Translations under genes and position numbers: made by a program
Notes under the pieces: model-generated
What the model saw: only the letters and a program-made list of their open reading frames with translations
The model's database searches: none
What the model was told of the DNA's origin: nothing
Origin: Pseudomonadota bacterium
GTDB lineage: Bacteria; Pseudomonadota; Gammaproteobacteria; Burkholderiales; Burkholderiaceae_C
Assembly (NCBI GenBank): GCA_021819435.1
Contig: JAKARB010000010.1
Span: 62,001 to 126,000, forward strand
Length of the DNA: 64,000 nt
Direction: 5' to 3'
In this document: in pieces, positions 29,738 through 41,072 of the stretch
Layout: each line of letters opens with the position of its first letter
Numbering within the stretch: the stretch's first letter is position 1

Positions 29738-31267
29738 TCAGTCAAGTTTGAAGGCCGCCACGGTCTGCACCAGCGTGTCGGCTTGCTGGCGCAGGCTTTC
29801 GGCTGCGGCCGCGCTTTGTTCGACCAGCGCGGCGTTCTGCTGGGTGCTGCGGTCCATCTGAGTGACGGCCTCACCCACTGCGGCGACGCCCGATGCCTGC
29901 TCGGTGCTCGCCGAGCTGATCTCCCCGACGATGTCGGTCACGCGCTGGATGGCGTTGACCACCTCGGTCATGGTTGCGCCGGCCTGATCCACCAGTGCCG
30001 AGCCCTGCGTCACGCGTTCCACGCTGGTACCGATGAGGTCTTTGATCTCACGGGCGGCGCCCGCCGAACGCCCTGCCAGGCTGCGCACCTCGCTGGCCAC
30101 CACCGCGAAGCCGCGCCCTTGTTCGCCGGCACGCGCCGCCTCCACGGCCGCGTTCAGGGCCAGGATGTTTGTCTGGAAGGCGATGCCATCGATCACGCCG
30201 ATGATGTCGGCGATCCGGCGCGAGGATTCGTTGATGCCCTTCATGGTGTCGACCACCTGGGCCACGACTTCGCCCCCGCGAATGGCCACACTCGAGGCGC
30301 TCATCGCCAACTGGTTGGCCTGGCGGGCGTTGTCCGCGTTCTGCCTCACGGTGGCACCGAGCTCTTCCATTGACGAAGCGGTCTGCTCCAGCGAACCGGC
30401 TTGCTGCTCCGTGCGCACCGACAGGTCGTTGTTGCCCTGGGCGATCTCGGCGCTGGCCGTGGCCACGCCATCGGCGTTGTGCTTGACTTCGCGCACGATG
30501 CCCGAGAAGTTGCGTTGCATGCGCTCCATCGACTGCAGCAACTGCACGGTCTCGTCGTTGCCATCGGGCTCGACACGCGCGGTCAGGTCGCCCTGAGCCA
30601 ACAGGTTGGCCACGCTCACCGCGTGCGACATCGGCTCTGTGATGCGGCGGGCCAGCCACAAGGCAAGCGTCACCATCGCGGCCAGCGCCATGGTCAGGGC
30701 GATGCCGATGGCGGCCTGAGTCGTGGTGATGCTGTCCTGGGCGTGCTGGTTGAGGGCGTCGCCGTTCTTCTCGATCGAGTCGGACAGCGCGGCCATTTCA
30801 TCTTCCAGCTTGCTGAAGCTGGCCTGCAGCGTGGGCACCATCTGCTCGGCCGAGTGTTGATCGGTGCGAGCGGCCTTGACCAGGCGGTCGGCGCTTTCAA
30901 GGTAGGCTTGCACCAGGGGTTTGGCCTTGTTCAGCGCGACGCGGCTTTCTTCGGTGAGGGGCAGCCCTTCCAGCTTGCCGATGGCCTCGTTGAAGGTCTT
31001 GGCATGGTCAGCGAGGTCCTTGGCGGCCTGTTCGACGCGTTCGGGGTTGTGCTGCATGGCGCCGAACAGCGCCAACTGGCCGTCACCCCGCACGGCGTCG
31101 TGCATCATGTCGGCTTCCTGGCTGGCTTGCAGGGCTTGGCTGGAGAGGATCGCACCGTCGATGGCATGACCCAGGCGGGTCGAAGCGAGCAGCCCGATGC
31201 TGCCGACGATGGCGGCGGCCGATGCCCCGGCCAAGCCAAAAGCGATGATCTGGGTGCGCAGTTTCAT
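29738..31267 (-). CDS. methyl-accepting chemotaxis protein
   Basis: TM-periplasmic 4-helix-TM-HAMP-signalling; hairpin tip IIGVIDGIAFQTNILALNAAVEAARAGEQGRGFAVVASEVRSLAGRSA. Confidence 0.95.
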   Translation of the reverse strand: MKLRTQIIAFGLAGASAAAIVGSIGLLASTRLGHAIDGAILSSQALQASQEADMMHDAVRGDGQLALFGAMQHNPERVEQAAKDLADHAKTFNEAIGKLEGLPLTEESRVALNKAKPLVQAYLESADRLVKAARTDQHSAEQMVPTLQASFSKLEDEMAALSDSIEKNGDALNQHAQDSITTTQAAIGIALTMALAAMVTLALWLARRITEPMSHAVSVANLLAQGDLTARVEPDGNDETVQLLQSMERMQRNFSGIVREVKHNADGVATASAEIAQGNNDLSVRTEQQAGSLEQTASSMEELGATVRQNADNARQANQLAMSASSVAIRGGEVVAQVVDTMKGINESSRRIADIIGVIDGIAFQTNILALNAAVEAARAGEQGRGFAVVASEVRSLAGRSAGAAREIKDLIGTSVERVTQGSALVDQAGATMTEVVNAIQRVTDIVGEISSASTEQASGVAAVGEAVTQMDRSTQQNAALVEQSAAAAESLRQQADTLVQTVAAFKLD

Positions 31268-31284
31268 GGTGCAGTGCCTCCTGA

Positions 31285-32100
31285 TCAGAAACGCACGGAC
31301 AGGCCGATGGTCCAGCCGAAATCGGGGGCGGCCTTGCTCATGCCCCATGATGCGGCTGTGTCGATCTGCACCGAATTCGTGAGCAGGTAGGCCACACCGA
31401 CATCGCCCGTGACGACGTTGCCGCCATGCCGGCCGCTGGTGAGTTGTTGGCCGGACAGCTCGACGAAGCCGCGCAGCCGGTCGGTGAATGATTTGCCAAA
31501 CACCACTGCGGCGATGCCTCCCACGTAGCGCGAGCCAGCCTCATCACGGTCAACGTACAAGCCCGGCATCACGCCCAGGGAATGGCCGCCAGGCAGATCC
31601 CACTCGGCGACCATGCGCAGGGAAGGGCGCCAACCTTTGCCGCGAAACGCCCGCGAGCCGCTGTCGGTATCCACGTGCGCCAGCCAGCCAATGCCAGGGC
31701 GGCCTGTGGCTTCGTCGCCGTCTTGCATGTGCCACTTGAGGCCGAACGAGACGTCGGCGCGGCCCTTGTCGCGGGTGGTCAAACCGTTCTCGTCGGTGCT
31801 GCGCAGGGCCAGCGCGCCGTCGGTTTCGATGCGGGCTTCCAGGGTGTCGCCGAGGCCGATGCGCAGCAGGGTGGGCGTGGAGCGCAGTTTCTCGCGAGCG
31901 CCATCCGCCTTGCCTCGCTCGAAGGCCACGCTGGTTTCGATCTGGAAGCGGCCCGCGCCAACCACGTCGCTGGATTCGACGAAGTCCGGGCGGTCGGTGG
32001 CCAGCGGCTCTTCGTCTTCGGCGTGAGCGTTGAGGGCACAGCCCAACAGCAGGCTGGTGCTCAGCAAGGTTCGGACAAGTTGTTGGCAGGCTCGGGACAT
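31285..32100 (-). CDS. outer-membrane 'transporter' protein (phenol MetA-pathway-like beta-barrel)
   Basis: Signal peptide; EPLATDRPDFVESSDVVGAGRFQIETSVAFER; C-terminal aromatic (TIGLSVRF). Confidence 0.75.
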   Translation of the reverse strand: MSRACQQLVRTLLSTSLLLGCALNAHAEDEEPLATDRPDFVESSDVVGAGRFQIETSVAFERGKADGAREKLRSTPTLLRIGLGDTLEARIETDGALALRSTDENGLTTRDKGRADVSFGLKWHMQDGDEATGRPGIGWLAHVDTDSGSRAFRGKGWRPSLRMVAEWDLPGGHSLGVMPGLYVDRDEAGSRYVGGIAAVVFGKSFTDRLRGFVELSGQQLTSGRHGGNVVTGDVGVAYLLTNSVQIDTAASWGMSKAAPDFGWTIGLSVRF

Positions 32101-32213
32101 GGGGAAACCCTTTTTTGGATGTCCCTGGCTTTTCGGTCACCTGTCTGGAAAGTTGAACACCGAATGGCCAACTGCTTCACGGGCAGGCATGCTTGGCGCG
32201 GCCCGTCAAGTAA

Positions 32214-32242
32214 ACAGGCCCCTCGTCGGGGGCCTGTGTTGT
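32214..32242 (-). terminator. rho-independent terminator downstream of rppH
   Basis: acaggcccc-tcgtcg-ggggcctgt, followed on the minus strand by TTTACTT. Confidence 0.6.
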
Positions 32243-32288
32243 TGCACTGTGCCCCGAGGGGGCAGGTTAGAGCAGCGGGGTGCTGGGC

Positions 32289-32897
32289 TCAACTGCTTGA
32301 TGCGGCGGAGCGTGCTTGGAGATCCGGGCCGTCTTCGGCATGGGACCACTCGCTGCCGTCCGCTTTGCCGCCAGTGGCGCCACGCGTGTTGCCCCGCAGG
32401 TAGCGGTTGCCGCCCCCGTTCTGAGGCTTGGGCAGGAAGCGCGCCAGTTCGGACAAGGCCAGTTGGTAAACGTCGCGCTTGAACTCGATCACCGTTTCCA
32501 GCGGAACCCAGTATTCGTGCCAACGCCAGGCGTCGAACTCGGGGTGGGTGCTGGCGCGCAGGTTCATGTCGCAATCGCGGCCCATGAGCTGCAGCAGGAA
32601 CCAGATCTGCTTCTGGCCCTTGTAATGGCCGCGCGCGTCCTTGCGGATGAAGTGCTGGGGCACCTCGTAGCGCAGCCAGTCCCGGGTGCGCGCGACGATG
32701 CGCACGTGCTCGGGCAGCAAACCCACTTCCTCGTGGAGTTCGCGGAACATCGCCTGCTCCGGCGACTCACCATGCTTGATGCCGCCTTGCGGGAACTGCC
32801 AGGAGTGGGTGCGGATGCGTTTGCCCCAGAATACCTGGTTCCGATGGTTGAGCAGGATGATGCCGACGTTGGGCCGGAAGCCTTCACGGTCGAGCAT
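32289..32897 (-). CDS. rppH: RNA pyrophosphohydrolase (Nudix)
   Basis: [60 protein letters not shown]. Confidence 0.95.
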   Translation of the reverse strand: MLDREGFRPNVGIILLNHRNQVFWGKRIRTHSWQFPQGGIKHGESPEQAMFRELHEEVGLLPEHVRIVARTRDWLRYEVPQHFIRKDARGHYKGQKQIWFLLQLMGRDCDMNLRASTHPEFDAWRWHEYWVPLETVIEFKRDVYQLALSELARFLPKPQNGGGNRYLRGNTRGATGGKADGSEWSHAEDGPDLQARSAASSS

Positions 32898-33000
32898 AAT
32901 CAACTCCGAATTTTCAACTGGTTTCATTATTGCACCGCTGAGCCGAAACGCCTAGTGCGTTTGTCAAGGCCTCAACTGAGCGGTGCTCTTTTTTTCCGCC

Positions 33001-34824
33001 ATGAAAGCCTCTCAGTTCTTCATCTCCACCCTGAAAGAAGCCCCGGCTGATGCCGAGATCGTCAGCCACAAGCTGATGATGCGCGCGGGCCTGATCAAGA
33101 AGCTGGGAGCCGGCCTGTACAACTACATGCCCATGGGCCTGCGCAGCATCCGCAAGGTCGAAAACATCATCCGCGAGGAGCTGAACCGGGCGGGTTGCGT
33201 CGAACTGGTGATGCCCGTGGTGCAGCCAGCAGAACTCTGGCAAGAAACGGGCCGCTTCGACAAGATGGGCGACGAGCTGCTGCGCTTCAAGGACCGCCAT
33301 GGCCGCGACTTCGTCATCCAGCCGACGGCCGAAGAGGTGATCACCGACATCGCGCGCCAGGAGCTGCGCAGCTACCGCCAGCTGCCCAAGAACTTCTATC
33401 AGATCCAGACCAAGTTCCGCGACGAGCGCCGCCCGCGCTTCGGCGTGATGCGCGGCCGCGAGTTCACGATGAAGGACGCGTACTCCTTCGACCGCGATGT
33501 CGAAGCCGCGGGCAAAACCTATGACGCCATGTACGCGGCCTACACCCGCATCTTCGAGCGCCTGGGCCTGCAGTTCCGAGCTGTGGCGGCCGACACCGGC
33601 GCCATCGGCGGTGACCGCTCGCACGAGTTTCAGGTGATCGCGGACACGGGCGAGGACGCCATCGTCTACTGCCCCACGAGCGACTACGCTGCCAACATCG
33701 AGCTGGCCGAGGGCGTCGCGCTGATCGCCACCCGTGGGGCCGCAACGCAAGCGATGGAGAAGGTCGCCACGCCGGGCAAGAGCACCTGCGCCGACGTGGC
33801 CGAGCTGCTGGGGCTGCCGCTGAGCCAGACCGTGAAGTCGCTGGTGCTGGCCACCGACGAGACCAACGAGCAGGGCGAGATCGTTAAGTCCACGATCTGG
33901 CTGCTGCTGGTGCGTGGCGATCATGACCTCAATGAAGTCAAGGCTGGCAAGATCGAGCTGGCCGATGTGAATGGCAAGCTGATTGGCCTGAAGGCCGGCT
34001 TCCGCTTCGCCACCGAGAGCGAAATCGTCGAGCACTTCGGCACCAGGCCGGGCTACCTGGGGCCTGTGTTCGGGCAACACATGCAGAACACCGTGGAAGG
34101 GCTGGAATACTCGGCTGAATTCCGCGCGCGCGTGAAGATCGTGGCCGACCGCACCGTGGCCCACATGGCCGACTGGGTGTGCGGCGCCAACGAGGCGGGC
34201 TTCCACATCCGTGGCGTGAACTGGGGCCGCGACCTGCCCGAGCCCGACGTGGTGGCCGACATCCGCAACGTGGTCGAGGGCGACCCCTCGCCCGACGGCA
34301 AGGGCGTGCTGGCCATTCAGCGGGGCATCGAGGTGGGCCACGTGTTCTACCTGGGCACCAAGTACTCCAAGGCGATGAACGCGACCTTCCTGGATGTGGA
34401 TGGCAAGCCCAAGCACTTCGAGATGGGCTGCTACGGCATTGGCGTGACGCGCATCCTGGGCGCGGCCATCGAGCAGAAGCACGACGAGCGCGGCATCATC
34501 TGGCCGGACGCCATCGCGCCCTTCACCGTGGTGATCTGCCCGGTGGGCTACGACCGCTCCGAGGCCGTCAAGGCTGCCGCCGACGAGTTGCACGCGCAGT
34601 TGCTGGCCAAGGGGGTGGACGTGATCCTCGACGACCGTGGCGAGCGCCCAGGTGCCATGTTCGCTGACTGGGAGCTCATCGGCGTGCCGCACCGCGTGGT
34701 CTTCGGCGACAAGGGTTTGAAGGACGGCGTGGCCGAGTACCAGGGGCGCCAGGACGAGCAAGCCACCAAGCTGCCCGTGAACGAAGTCCTGAACCACCTG
34801 GTTTCCCTGCTGCAGATCGGCTGA
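33001..34824 (+). CDS. proS: proline--tRNA ligase
   Basis: [48 protein letters not shown]; class II aaRS motifs; editing insert. Confidence 0.96.
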   Translation: MKASQFFISTLKEAPADAEIVSHKLMMRAGLIKKLGAGLYNYMPMGLRSIRKVENIIREELNRAGCVELVMPVVQPAELWQETGRFDKMGDELLRFKDRHGRDFVIQPTAEEVITDIARQELRSYRQLPKNFYQIQTKFRDERRPRFGVMRGREFTMKDAYSFDRDVEAAGKTYDAMYAAYTRIFERLGLQFRAVAADTGAIGGDRSHEFQVIADTGEDAIVYCPTSDYAANIELAEGVALIATRGAATQAMEKVATPGKSTCADVAELLGLPLSQTVKSLVLATDETNEQGEIVKSTIWLLLVRGDHDLNEVKAGKIELADVNGKLIGLKAGFRFATESEIVEHFGTRPGYLGPVFGQHMQNTVEGLEYSAEFRARVKIVADRTVAHMADWVCGANEAGFHIRGVNWGRDLPEPDVVADIRNVVEGDPSPDGKGVLAIQRGIEVGHVFYLGTKYSKAMNATFLDVDGKPKHFEMGCYGIGVTRILGAAIEQKHDERGIIWPDAIAPFTVVICPVGYDRSEAVKAAADELHAQLLAKGVDVILDDRGERPGAMFADWELIGVPHRVVFGDKGLKDGVAEYQGRQDEQATKLPVNEVLNHLVSLLQIG

Positions 34825-34860
34825 TCGCGGTGGTGTGCGTGGGTTAAGGTCAGGCCTGTC

Positions 34861-35562
34861 ATGCTGCCCCTCTTGCGTCCCGCCCAAATCGCCGTGGCTG
34901 TGCTGTACCTGGCGTTTCTGCCGCGCATGGCGCAAGCAGGTGCCCAGGCCGAAGAGCCGCTGGCCGATTCGGTGCGCACGGCGCTGTCTTCGGCCATCGG
35001 GCGCAGCGCGCCTTCTTTGAGCTTCGCCGATGCCCGCCAGCGCCAGCAGTGCGAAGCCTGGGCCGCGTCGCTCGAGAGCAAACTGCTCAAGCGCAAGCCC
35101 GAGGAGCTGGTGCGCAGGGAGTTCCTGGTTACCGTCTGCTACGAGGCTCGGCGCGCTGGGCTGGAGCCCAGCCTGGTCCTCGGCCTGATCCAGGTTGAAA
35201 GCGGCTTTCGCAAGTACGCGATCTCGCCGGTGGGTGCGCGCGGCTACATGCAGGTCATGCCCTTCTGGTCGCGCCTGATCGGCACGGGTGACCCATCCAG
35301 CCTCTTTCACATGCAGACCAACCTGCGCTTTGGCTGCGTGATCCTGCGTCACTACCTCGACCGCGAACGGGGTGACCTCTTCATGGCCCTGGGTCGCTAC
35401 AACGGCAGCCGGGGGCGGGCGGAGTACCCGAACATGGTCACGGCGGCCTGGCGCACCTGGAAGGTGGCGGATGGCGTGTTGGGTGGTACCCGGGTGGCTG
35501 AGGCCGATGGCGCCGCGCCCGACGGGGGCGTGAGGCTGGTCAGCCGGTCTGCGCAGCGCTGA
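34861..35562 (+). CDS. lytic transglycosylase domain-containing protein
   Basis: PSLVLGLIQVESGFRKYAISPVGARGYMQVMPFW SLT motif. Confidence 0.9.
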   Translation: MLPLLRPAQIAVAVLYLAFLPRMAQAGAQAEEPLADSVRTALSSAIGRSAPSLSFADARQRQQCEAWAASLESKLLKRKPEELVRREFLVTVCYEARRAGLEPSLVLGLIQVESGFRKYAISPVGARGYMQVMPFWSRLIGTGDPSSLFHMQTNLRFGCVILRHYLDRERGDLFMALGRYNGSRGRAEYPNMVTAAWRTWKVADGVLGGTRVAEADGAAPDGGVRLVSRSAQR

Positions 35563-35575
35563 CTGAGCAGGCGCC

Positions 35576-36148
35576 TCAAAGGCCCTGCCACTCGCTCGGC
35601 CGCGCGCCCTCGATGCCCACCATTTGCAGCACCCGCTCGATCGTGTCGTCGATGAGCTGGGCGATGCTCTGCGGCTTGTTGTAGAAGGCCGGCAGCGGCG
35701 GGAAGACGATGCCGCCCATCTCTGTGACGGCGGTCATGTTGCGCAGGTGGGCCAGGTTGAAGGGTGTTTCACGCACCATCAGCACGAGCCGGCGGCGTTC
35801 CTTGAGGGTGACGTCGGCGGCGCGGGTGAGCAGGTTGTCACCGAAACCGTGCGCCACGGATGCCAGCGTCTTCATCGAGCAGGGGGCGATCACCATCGCG
35901 TCGGTGGCGAAGCTGCCGCTGGCGATGCAGGCGCCGACATCGCCGGGTGCATGGGCCTGGGTGGCCAGGGCTTCGAGCTCGGTGCGGTCGAGACCCAGCT
36001 CATGGTGCACGTTGAGGATGCCGGCGGGCGTGGCCACGAGGTGGGTGCGCACGCCGAGGTCGCGCGCGCGCTCAAGCAGGCGCACGCCGTAGGCCGCGCC
36101 GCTCGCGCCGGTGATGCCGACGATCAGGCGCGGCGCCCCCAGGCTCAC
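35576..36148 (-). CDS. ubiX: flavin prenyltransferase UbiX
   Basis: [85 protein letters not shown]. Confidence 0.95.
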   Translation of the reverse strand: MSLGAPRLIVGITGASGAAYGVRLLERARDLGVRTHLVATPAGILNVHHELGLDRTELEALATQAHAPGDVGACIASGSFATDAMVIAPCSMKTLASVAHGFGDNLLTRAADVTLKERRRLVLMVRETPFNLAHLRNMTAVTEMGGIVFPPLPAFYNKPQSIAQLIDDTIERVLQMVGIEGARPSEWQGL

Positions 36149-36456
36149 TTCGCCAGTTCCTGCTGCAGCTCGCCGGACTGGTACATCTCCATCATGATGT
36201 CGGAGCCGCCAACGAACTCGCCGTTGACGTAGAGCTGCGGGATGGTCGGCCAGTTGGCGTATTCCTTGATGCCCTGGCGGATGGCTTCGTCTTCCAGGAC
36301 GTTGACGGTCTGCAGGTCTTGGACGCCGCAGGCCTTGAGGATCTGCACGGCGCGACCGGAAAAACCGCATTGGGGGAATTGGGCCGTGCCTTTCATGAAC
36401 AAGACCACTTTGTGGCCTTTGACCAGGGCATCGATGCGTTGTTGAACGTCGCTCAT
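36145..36456 (-). CDS. grxD: monothiol glutaredoxin (Grx4 type)
   Basis: [40 protein letters not shown] (CGFS); [20 protein letters not shown]. Confidence 0.96.
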   Translation of the reverse strand: MSDVQQRIDALVKGHKVVLFMKGTAQFPQCGFSGRAVQILKACGVQDLQTVNVLEDEAIRQGIKEYANWPTIPQLYVNGEFVGGSDIMMEMYQSGELQQELAK

Positions 36457-36580
36457 GGGTGCTTCTCTCGCGGAAAAATCGAAAACAGGCCAGAGGTTAT
36501 ATCAGGCCAGCCCGACTGAGCGCGGCGCAGGGGCACCCGAGGGCCCTGGACAGGGGCGGCGCTTGGCGGCCACGGACCCC

Positions 36581-37405
36581 TCAGAAGGCGTAGCCCAGCG
36601 ACACCTTGACCACCGGACGCATGCGCAGGCCACGCACCATGTCGCCGAAGGAACGGTCGCCCTGCAGCATGCCGGTGAAGCGTTCGGTGCTGTCGGGGTC
36701 GGTGTTGAGCAGGCCGAAATCGGCGTTGAAGCGCCAACTGCGGCCCAGCCCGAAAGCATCGCTGCGGGTGCTGTAGCCGGCGCCCACGTAGGCCTGGGCC
36801 TGAGGCAGCAGATTGCGGCGGCCCAGGCCCAGTGGCGAGCCGAGGGTGTCGAGTTGTTGCAGGCTGAGGTTCAGGCCGCCGCCATGGTCGCCGCTGGACC
36901 ACCAGGCCTGGCCGGCTTCGCCGCTGACCAGGCCCACGGTGGCGCGGAAGCCGCCTTCGACGTAGTGGTCGGCCAGCAGGTGCAGGCTGCGCACGCGCAG
37001 GCCGCCTTCCACCGGTTGCGCCAGCACGAAGCTGTCGCGCAGGGGGTTGACGGGGCGTTCGATGACGGCGCCGATGCGGCCTTCCCAGTTGGGCCAGGGG
37101 CCGTTGTCGCGCAGGGCGAGGCCGTTGCCATCGGCGCCCGCCCCGCCGCGTTCGGCCATGGGGCTGTTGCCCAGGCCGTTGCTCAGGCGGCCGGGCCAAG
37201 GCAGGCGTGCGGTGGTGATGCCGTCTCCGGTGGCGCCCTGGCTGAGGACGTGCGCACCGCGAGGCACCATCTGGGCTTGCGCCGGGGTGATCAGTGTGAA
37301 ACCGATCAGCAGGCCGGCGGCCAGACCTCCGAACGCGCGCGTGCCCCCACCGACCGGCGAGCCGGGCCATGATGCGAGAGGGCGGCGGTGTTCGGTTGGG
37401 CGCAT
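36581..37405 (-). CDS. hypothetical secreted/outer-membrane protein
   Basis: Signal peptide ending PAQAQ; alternating pattern; C-terminal KVSLGYAF ending in Phe. Confidence 0.65.
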   Translation of the reverse strand: MRPTEHRRPLASWPGSPVGGGTRAFGGLAAGLLIGFTLITPAQAQMVPRGAHVLSQGATGDGITTARLPWPGRLSNGLGNSPMAERGGAGADGNGLALRDNGPWPNWEGRIGAVIERPVNPLRDSFVLAQPVEGGLRVRSLHLLADHYVEGGFRATVGLVSGEAGQAWWSSGDHGGGLNLSLQQLDTLGSPLGLGRRNLLPQAQAYVGAGYSTRSDAFGLGRSWRFNADFGLLNTDPDSTERFTGMLQGDRSFGDMVRGLRMRPVVKVSLGYAF

Positions 37406-37584
37406 GCGGCATTCCTGGGGGTCACGTCCATGGCGGTTCCATGCTAGGCGTGCTCACCGGGTTTGTGGCTCCGAGATGTGAGACCTTGTTGGGGTCTTTT
37501 TGCCTGATGGGTTTTGGGTTTGGCGCGACGGGAGGACAAGGCTAGCGACGCGGTCCACGCCCCGGGCATGGGTTTAACCCGAAG

Positions 37585-38502
37585 TCAATGCCACTTGCCC
37601 CCTGTGCAGCGGGGATTGCCTCCCAGATCGAAGCGGGTGCTCACCTCGGTGAAGCCGGCCGCCTGCAACAACTGTTGCACTTCGGCGGCCTGGTCGTGGC
37701 CATGTTCCAACAACAACCAGCCGCCTGGCGCAAGGTGCGCAGGGGCGTGGCGAACGATTTGGCGCAGGTCGTCGAGGCCGTCGGGTCCCGAGGTCAGGGC
37801 GGTGAGGGGCTCGTGGCGCAGCGCGGCCAGGTGGTGGTCGCCCTCGGCGATGTAGGGCGGGTTGCTGACGATGAGCTCGAAGCGCTCGCCGGCCAGGGGG
37901 GCGAACCAGCTGCCTTGCAGGCCACGCACGTTGGTCAGGGCGTGGCGGCGAGCGTTGTCCAGGGCCACGGCCAGCGCGCCGGCTGAGAAGTCGACCGCCG
38001 TGACCTGGGCTTGCGGGCGCTGCTGGGCGATGGCCAGGGCGATGGCTCCGCTGCCGGTGCCGAGGTCGGCCACGCGGCTTGGTTGGCCCTCTGGCAGCAG
38101 ATTGAGCGCCCAGTGCACGAGGGTTTCGGTGTCGGGCCGGGGCACCAGGGTGTCGGGGGTGACGCGCAGCAGCAGGCCAAAGAATTCCTTTTCGCCTTGC
38201 AAGTAGGCGAAGGGCTCGCCCGAGGCGCGGCGGCGCAGCCAGTCGAGCAGGCGGGCCAGGTGTTCGGCCGGCAGCGGGTCACTGCCGTGCGCGAGCACCC
38301 ACGCACGTGAGACGCCGAGCACGGTGCAGACGATGAGTTGGGCATCGAGCCGGTCGAGGCCGGCGGCGCGGGCCTGTTGCAGGGCTTCGGCGACGGTGCG
38401 TGGCGCGGGATTGAACGAGTCGGCCGGGGGGGCGCCGCCAGCCGTGGTGCTCATGGCTGGCGTGGCGTTGGCGTGTGAGGGCTCGGCGTTGTTCCGCTCA
38501 GA
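37585..38502 (-). CDS. prmC: peptide chain release factor N(5)-glutamine methyltransferase
   Basis: [47 protein letters not shown]. Confidence 0.93.
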   Translation of the reverse strand, partial: SERNNAEPSHANATPAMSTTAGGAPPADSFNPAPRTVAEALQQARAAGLDRLDAQLIVCTVLGVSRAWVLAHGSDPLPAEHLARLLDWLRRRASGEPFAYLQGEKEFFGLLLRVTPDTLVPRPDTETLVHWALNLLPEGQPSRVADLGTGSGAIALAIAQQRPQAQVTAVDFSAGALAVALDNARRHALTNVRGLQGSWFAPLAGERFELIVSNPPYIAEGDHHLAALRHEPLTALTSGPDGLDDLRQIVRHAPAHLAPGGWLLLEHGHDQAAEVQQLLQAAGFTEVSTRFDLGGNPRCTGGKWH

Positions 38503-39634
38503 CGCCATGCGCGGCCTCCAGCTCGGCAAGCTGCTCGGCGGCCCGGGCCGACAGCAGCGCGGCGATCACCTCGTCGAGTTCGCCTTCCATCACCGCGCCC
38601 AGTTTGTACAGCGTGAGGTTGATGCGGTGGTCGGTGAGCCGTCCCTGAGGGAAGTTGTAGGTGCGGATGCGGTCGGAGCGGTCACCCGTGCCGACCAGGC
38701 CCTTGCGGGTGGCGGCTTCCTTCGCCTGGCGGGCGATGCGCTCCTGGTCGCGGATGCGCGCGGCGAGCACCGCCAGCGCCTTGGCCTTGTTGCGGTGCTG
38801 GCTGCGGTCGTCCTGGCATTCGGCGACGATGCCGGTGGGGATGTGCGTGATGCGCACGGCCGAGTCGGTCTTGTTGATGTGCTGGCCGCCGGCGCCGCTG
38901 GCGCGGAAGGTGTCGATGCGCAGGTCGGCCGGGTTGATCTGGATCTCTTCGGCCTCGTCCGGCTCGGGCAGCACGGCCACGGTGCAGGCGCTGGTGTGGA
39001 TGCGGCCTTGCGATTCGGTGGCGGGCACGCGCTGCACGCGGTGGCCGCCTGACTCGAACTTGAGCTGGCCGTAGACACCCGTGAGCAAGGTTGGGTCAGC
39101 CCGCTCGGCCTCGAAGCGCAGCACGATTTCTTTGTATCCGCCGAGGTCGGAGTCGCTGGCCGACATCACCTCGCAGCGCCAGCCTTTGCGTTCGGCGAAG
39201 CGGGTGTACATGCGGGCGAGGTCGGCGGCGAACAGGGCCGATTCCTCGCCGCCCGTGCCGGCGCGGATTTCGAGGAAGGCAGGGCGGGCGTCGTCCGGGT
39301 CGCGGGGCAGCAGGGCGGTCTGCAACTGGTCGATGAGGTGGTCGAGGTCGGCCTCGGCCTGGGTGAGCTCTTCTTGCGCCATGATGCGCAGCTCGGTGTC
39401 GTCGCCGGCGCCATGCAGCATCTCGCGTGCTTCGGCCTGGTCTTGCTGGCGGCGGGTGTGGCGGCGGGCCAGATCGCACACGGCGCTGACCTCGGCGTGT
39501 TCGCGCGAGAGATCGCGGAAGCGCCGGTTGTCGGCGGCGACGGTTGGGTCGGCCAGGGCCGCGTCAAGCTCTTGCAGGCGGCGAGCCAGGCGGTCGAGCG
39601 ATGAGGCCAGGGCGGGCGCGAGCGAGCGGCTCAC
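38498..39634 (-). CDS. prfA: peptide chain release factor 1
   Basis: [59 protein letters not shown]. Confidence 0.96.
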   Translation of the reverse strand: MSRSLAPALASSLDRLARRLQELDAALADPTVAADNRRFRDLSREHAEVSAVCDLARRHTRRQQDQAEAREMLHGAGDDTELRIMAQEELTQAEADLDHLIDQLQTALLPRDPDDARPAFLEIRAGTGGEESALFAADLARMYTRFAERKGWRCEVMSASDSDLGGYKEIVLRFEAERADPTLLTGVYGQLKFESGGHRVQRVPATESQGRIHTSACTVAVLPEPDEAEEIQINPADLRIDTFRASGAGGQHINKTDSAVRITHIPTGIVAECQDDRSQHRNKAKALAVLAARIRDQERIARQAKEAATRKGLVGTGDRSDRIRTYNFPQGRLTDHRINLTLYKLGAVMEGELDEVIAALLSARAAEQLAELEAAHGV

Positions 39635-41013
39635 GCGCCGGGCTCCTTGGTTGGGCCCGTGGGCGAGGTGCCGCCGGGGCGGGCGTCGGCGGGGCCAGCG
39701 CTCCTGCGTGGTGGTTCGCCGCGCAGGAACAGGCGCGACAGCGAGGCCGCGACCTGCGGGCGGTGGCGCGCATCGGCGCTGTGCAGCTCGGCCAGGGCGC
39801 CGTGCAGCATCTTCTGGGTGAGCCCGCGCGAGAGGGCGTCCATCACGGTTTCGATGTCTTCGCCCTTGGCCAACAGCTTGCGGGCGCGGGCGATTTCAGT
39901 GGCTCGCCAGTCGTCGGCCTGGGCTTGCAAGGCCTGGATCAGGGGCACGGTGGTGCGTTGGTCGAGCCAGCTCACGAAGCCCTGCACGCCGGTTTCGATG
40001 ATGGCTTCGGCCTGGGCGACGGCGGCCTGGCGCTTCTCGCCGGCGGTCTGCACGAGGGCGGAGAGGTCATCGACGGTGTAGAGGTAGATGTCGTCGAGGC
40101 GGGCGACTTCGGGCTCGATGTCGCGCGGCACGGCCAGGTCGACCATGAAGATGGGGCGGCGCTTGCGGGCTTTGAGGGCGCGCTCGACCGCGCCCAGGCC
40201 GATGATGGGCAGGGTGCTGGCGGTGCAGGAGACGACGATGTCGAACTCGTGCAGGCGCTCGGGCAAGTCGGCCAGGCGGATGGCCTGCGCGCCGAGGTGG
40301 GTGGCGAGCTTTTCTCCGCGTTCGAGCGTGCGGTTGGCCACCGCCATGGTGCGAGGGGTGCGCGCGGCGAAGTGCGTGGCGGTGAGCTCGATCATTTCGC
40401 CCGCGCCCACGAAGAGCACCTTGGTGCGACCGAGGTCTTCGAAGAGTTCGGCGGCCAGGCGCACCGCGGCGGCGGCCATGCTGATGGAGTGCGCGCCGAT
40501 TTCGGTGGAGGTGCGCACCTCTTTGGCCACGGCGAAGCTGCGCTGGAAGAGCTGATGCAGCGTGGTGCCCAGGGTGCCTGCAGTGTCGGCCTCGCGCACG
40601 GCCTGCTTCATCTGGCCGAGGATCTGGGGTTCGCCCAGCACCATGGAATCGAGCCCGCTGGCGACGCGGAAGGCGTGGCGCGCGGCCTGGCTGTTTTCGA
40701 GCAGGTAGGTGTGGCGCAGCAGTTCGTCGTGGCTGACGCGGCCGATCTGGGCCAGCCAGTCCACCGCGTTGAGGCGCAGCGATTCGAGTGAGGCGCCCAC
40801 GCCATTGACGGCGCAGTAGAGCTCGGTGCGGTTGCAGGTGGACAGCAGGGCCACCTCTGGGTGGATGGCGGGTTGGGCGGACTGCGGTGACCCGGTCAGG
40901 CGCTCATGCAGGTGCTTGAGCGCGGGGGCGAGCTGGTCCACCGCGAAAGCGAAGCGGCCGCGCAGGTCGACGGCGGCCGTTTGGTGGTTGAGGCCCAGGG
41001 TCAGGACAGTCAT
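39631..41013 (-). CDS. hemA: glutamyl-tRNA reductase
   Basis: [51 protein letters not shown]. Confidence 0.95.
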   Translation of the reverse strand: MTVLTLGLNHQTAAVDLRGRFAFAVDQLAPALKHLHERLTGSPQSAQPAIHPEVALLSTCNRTELYCAVNGVGASLESLRLNAVDWLAQIGRVSHDELLRHTYLLENSQAARHAFRVASGLDSMVLGEPQILGQMKQAVREADTAGTLGTTLHQLFQRSFAVAKEVRTSTEIGAHSISMAAAAVRLAAELFEDLGRTKVLFVGAGEMIELTATHFAARTPRTMAVANRTLERGEKLATHLGAQAIRLADLPERLHEFDIVVSCTASTLPIIGLGAVERALKARKRRPIFMVDLAVPRDIEPEVARLDDIYLYTVDDLSALVQTAGEKRQAAVAQAEAIIETGVQGFVSWLDQRTTVPLIQALQAQADDWRATEIARARKLLAKGEDIETVMDALSRGLTQKMLHGALAELHSADARHRPQVAASLSRLFLRGEPPRRSAGPADARPGGTSPTGPTKEPGA

Positions 41014-41072
41014 GGGCAAAGATTATAAAATCGCTGGTTTGCTTTCGGGTCCGTGCGGGGATACCACCCTGG

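Noticed and set aside
32914-35352. 812-aa minus-strand ORF
   Set aside because: Antisense to proS and the lytic transglycosylase, which have clear family motifs; an artefact of high GC codon bias.
37481-37500. agacc-ttgttgg-ggtct-tttt plus-strand terminator-like hairpin with no obvious upstream plus-strand gene, possible sRNA
   Set aside because: The stem is only 5 bp and there is no supporting promoter; too weak to claim.
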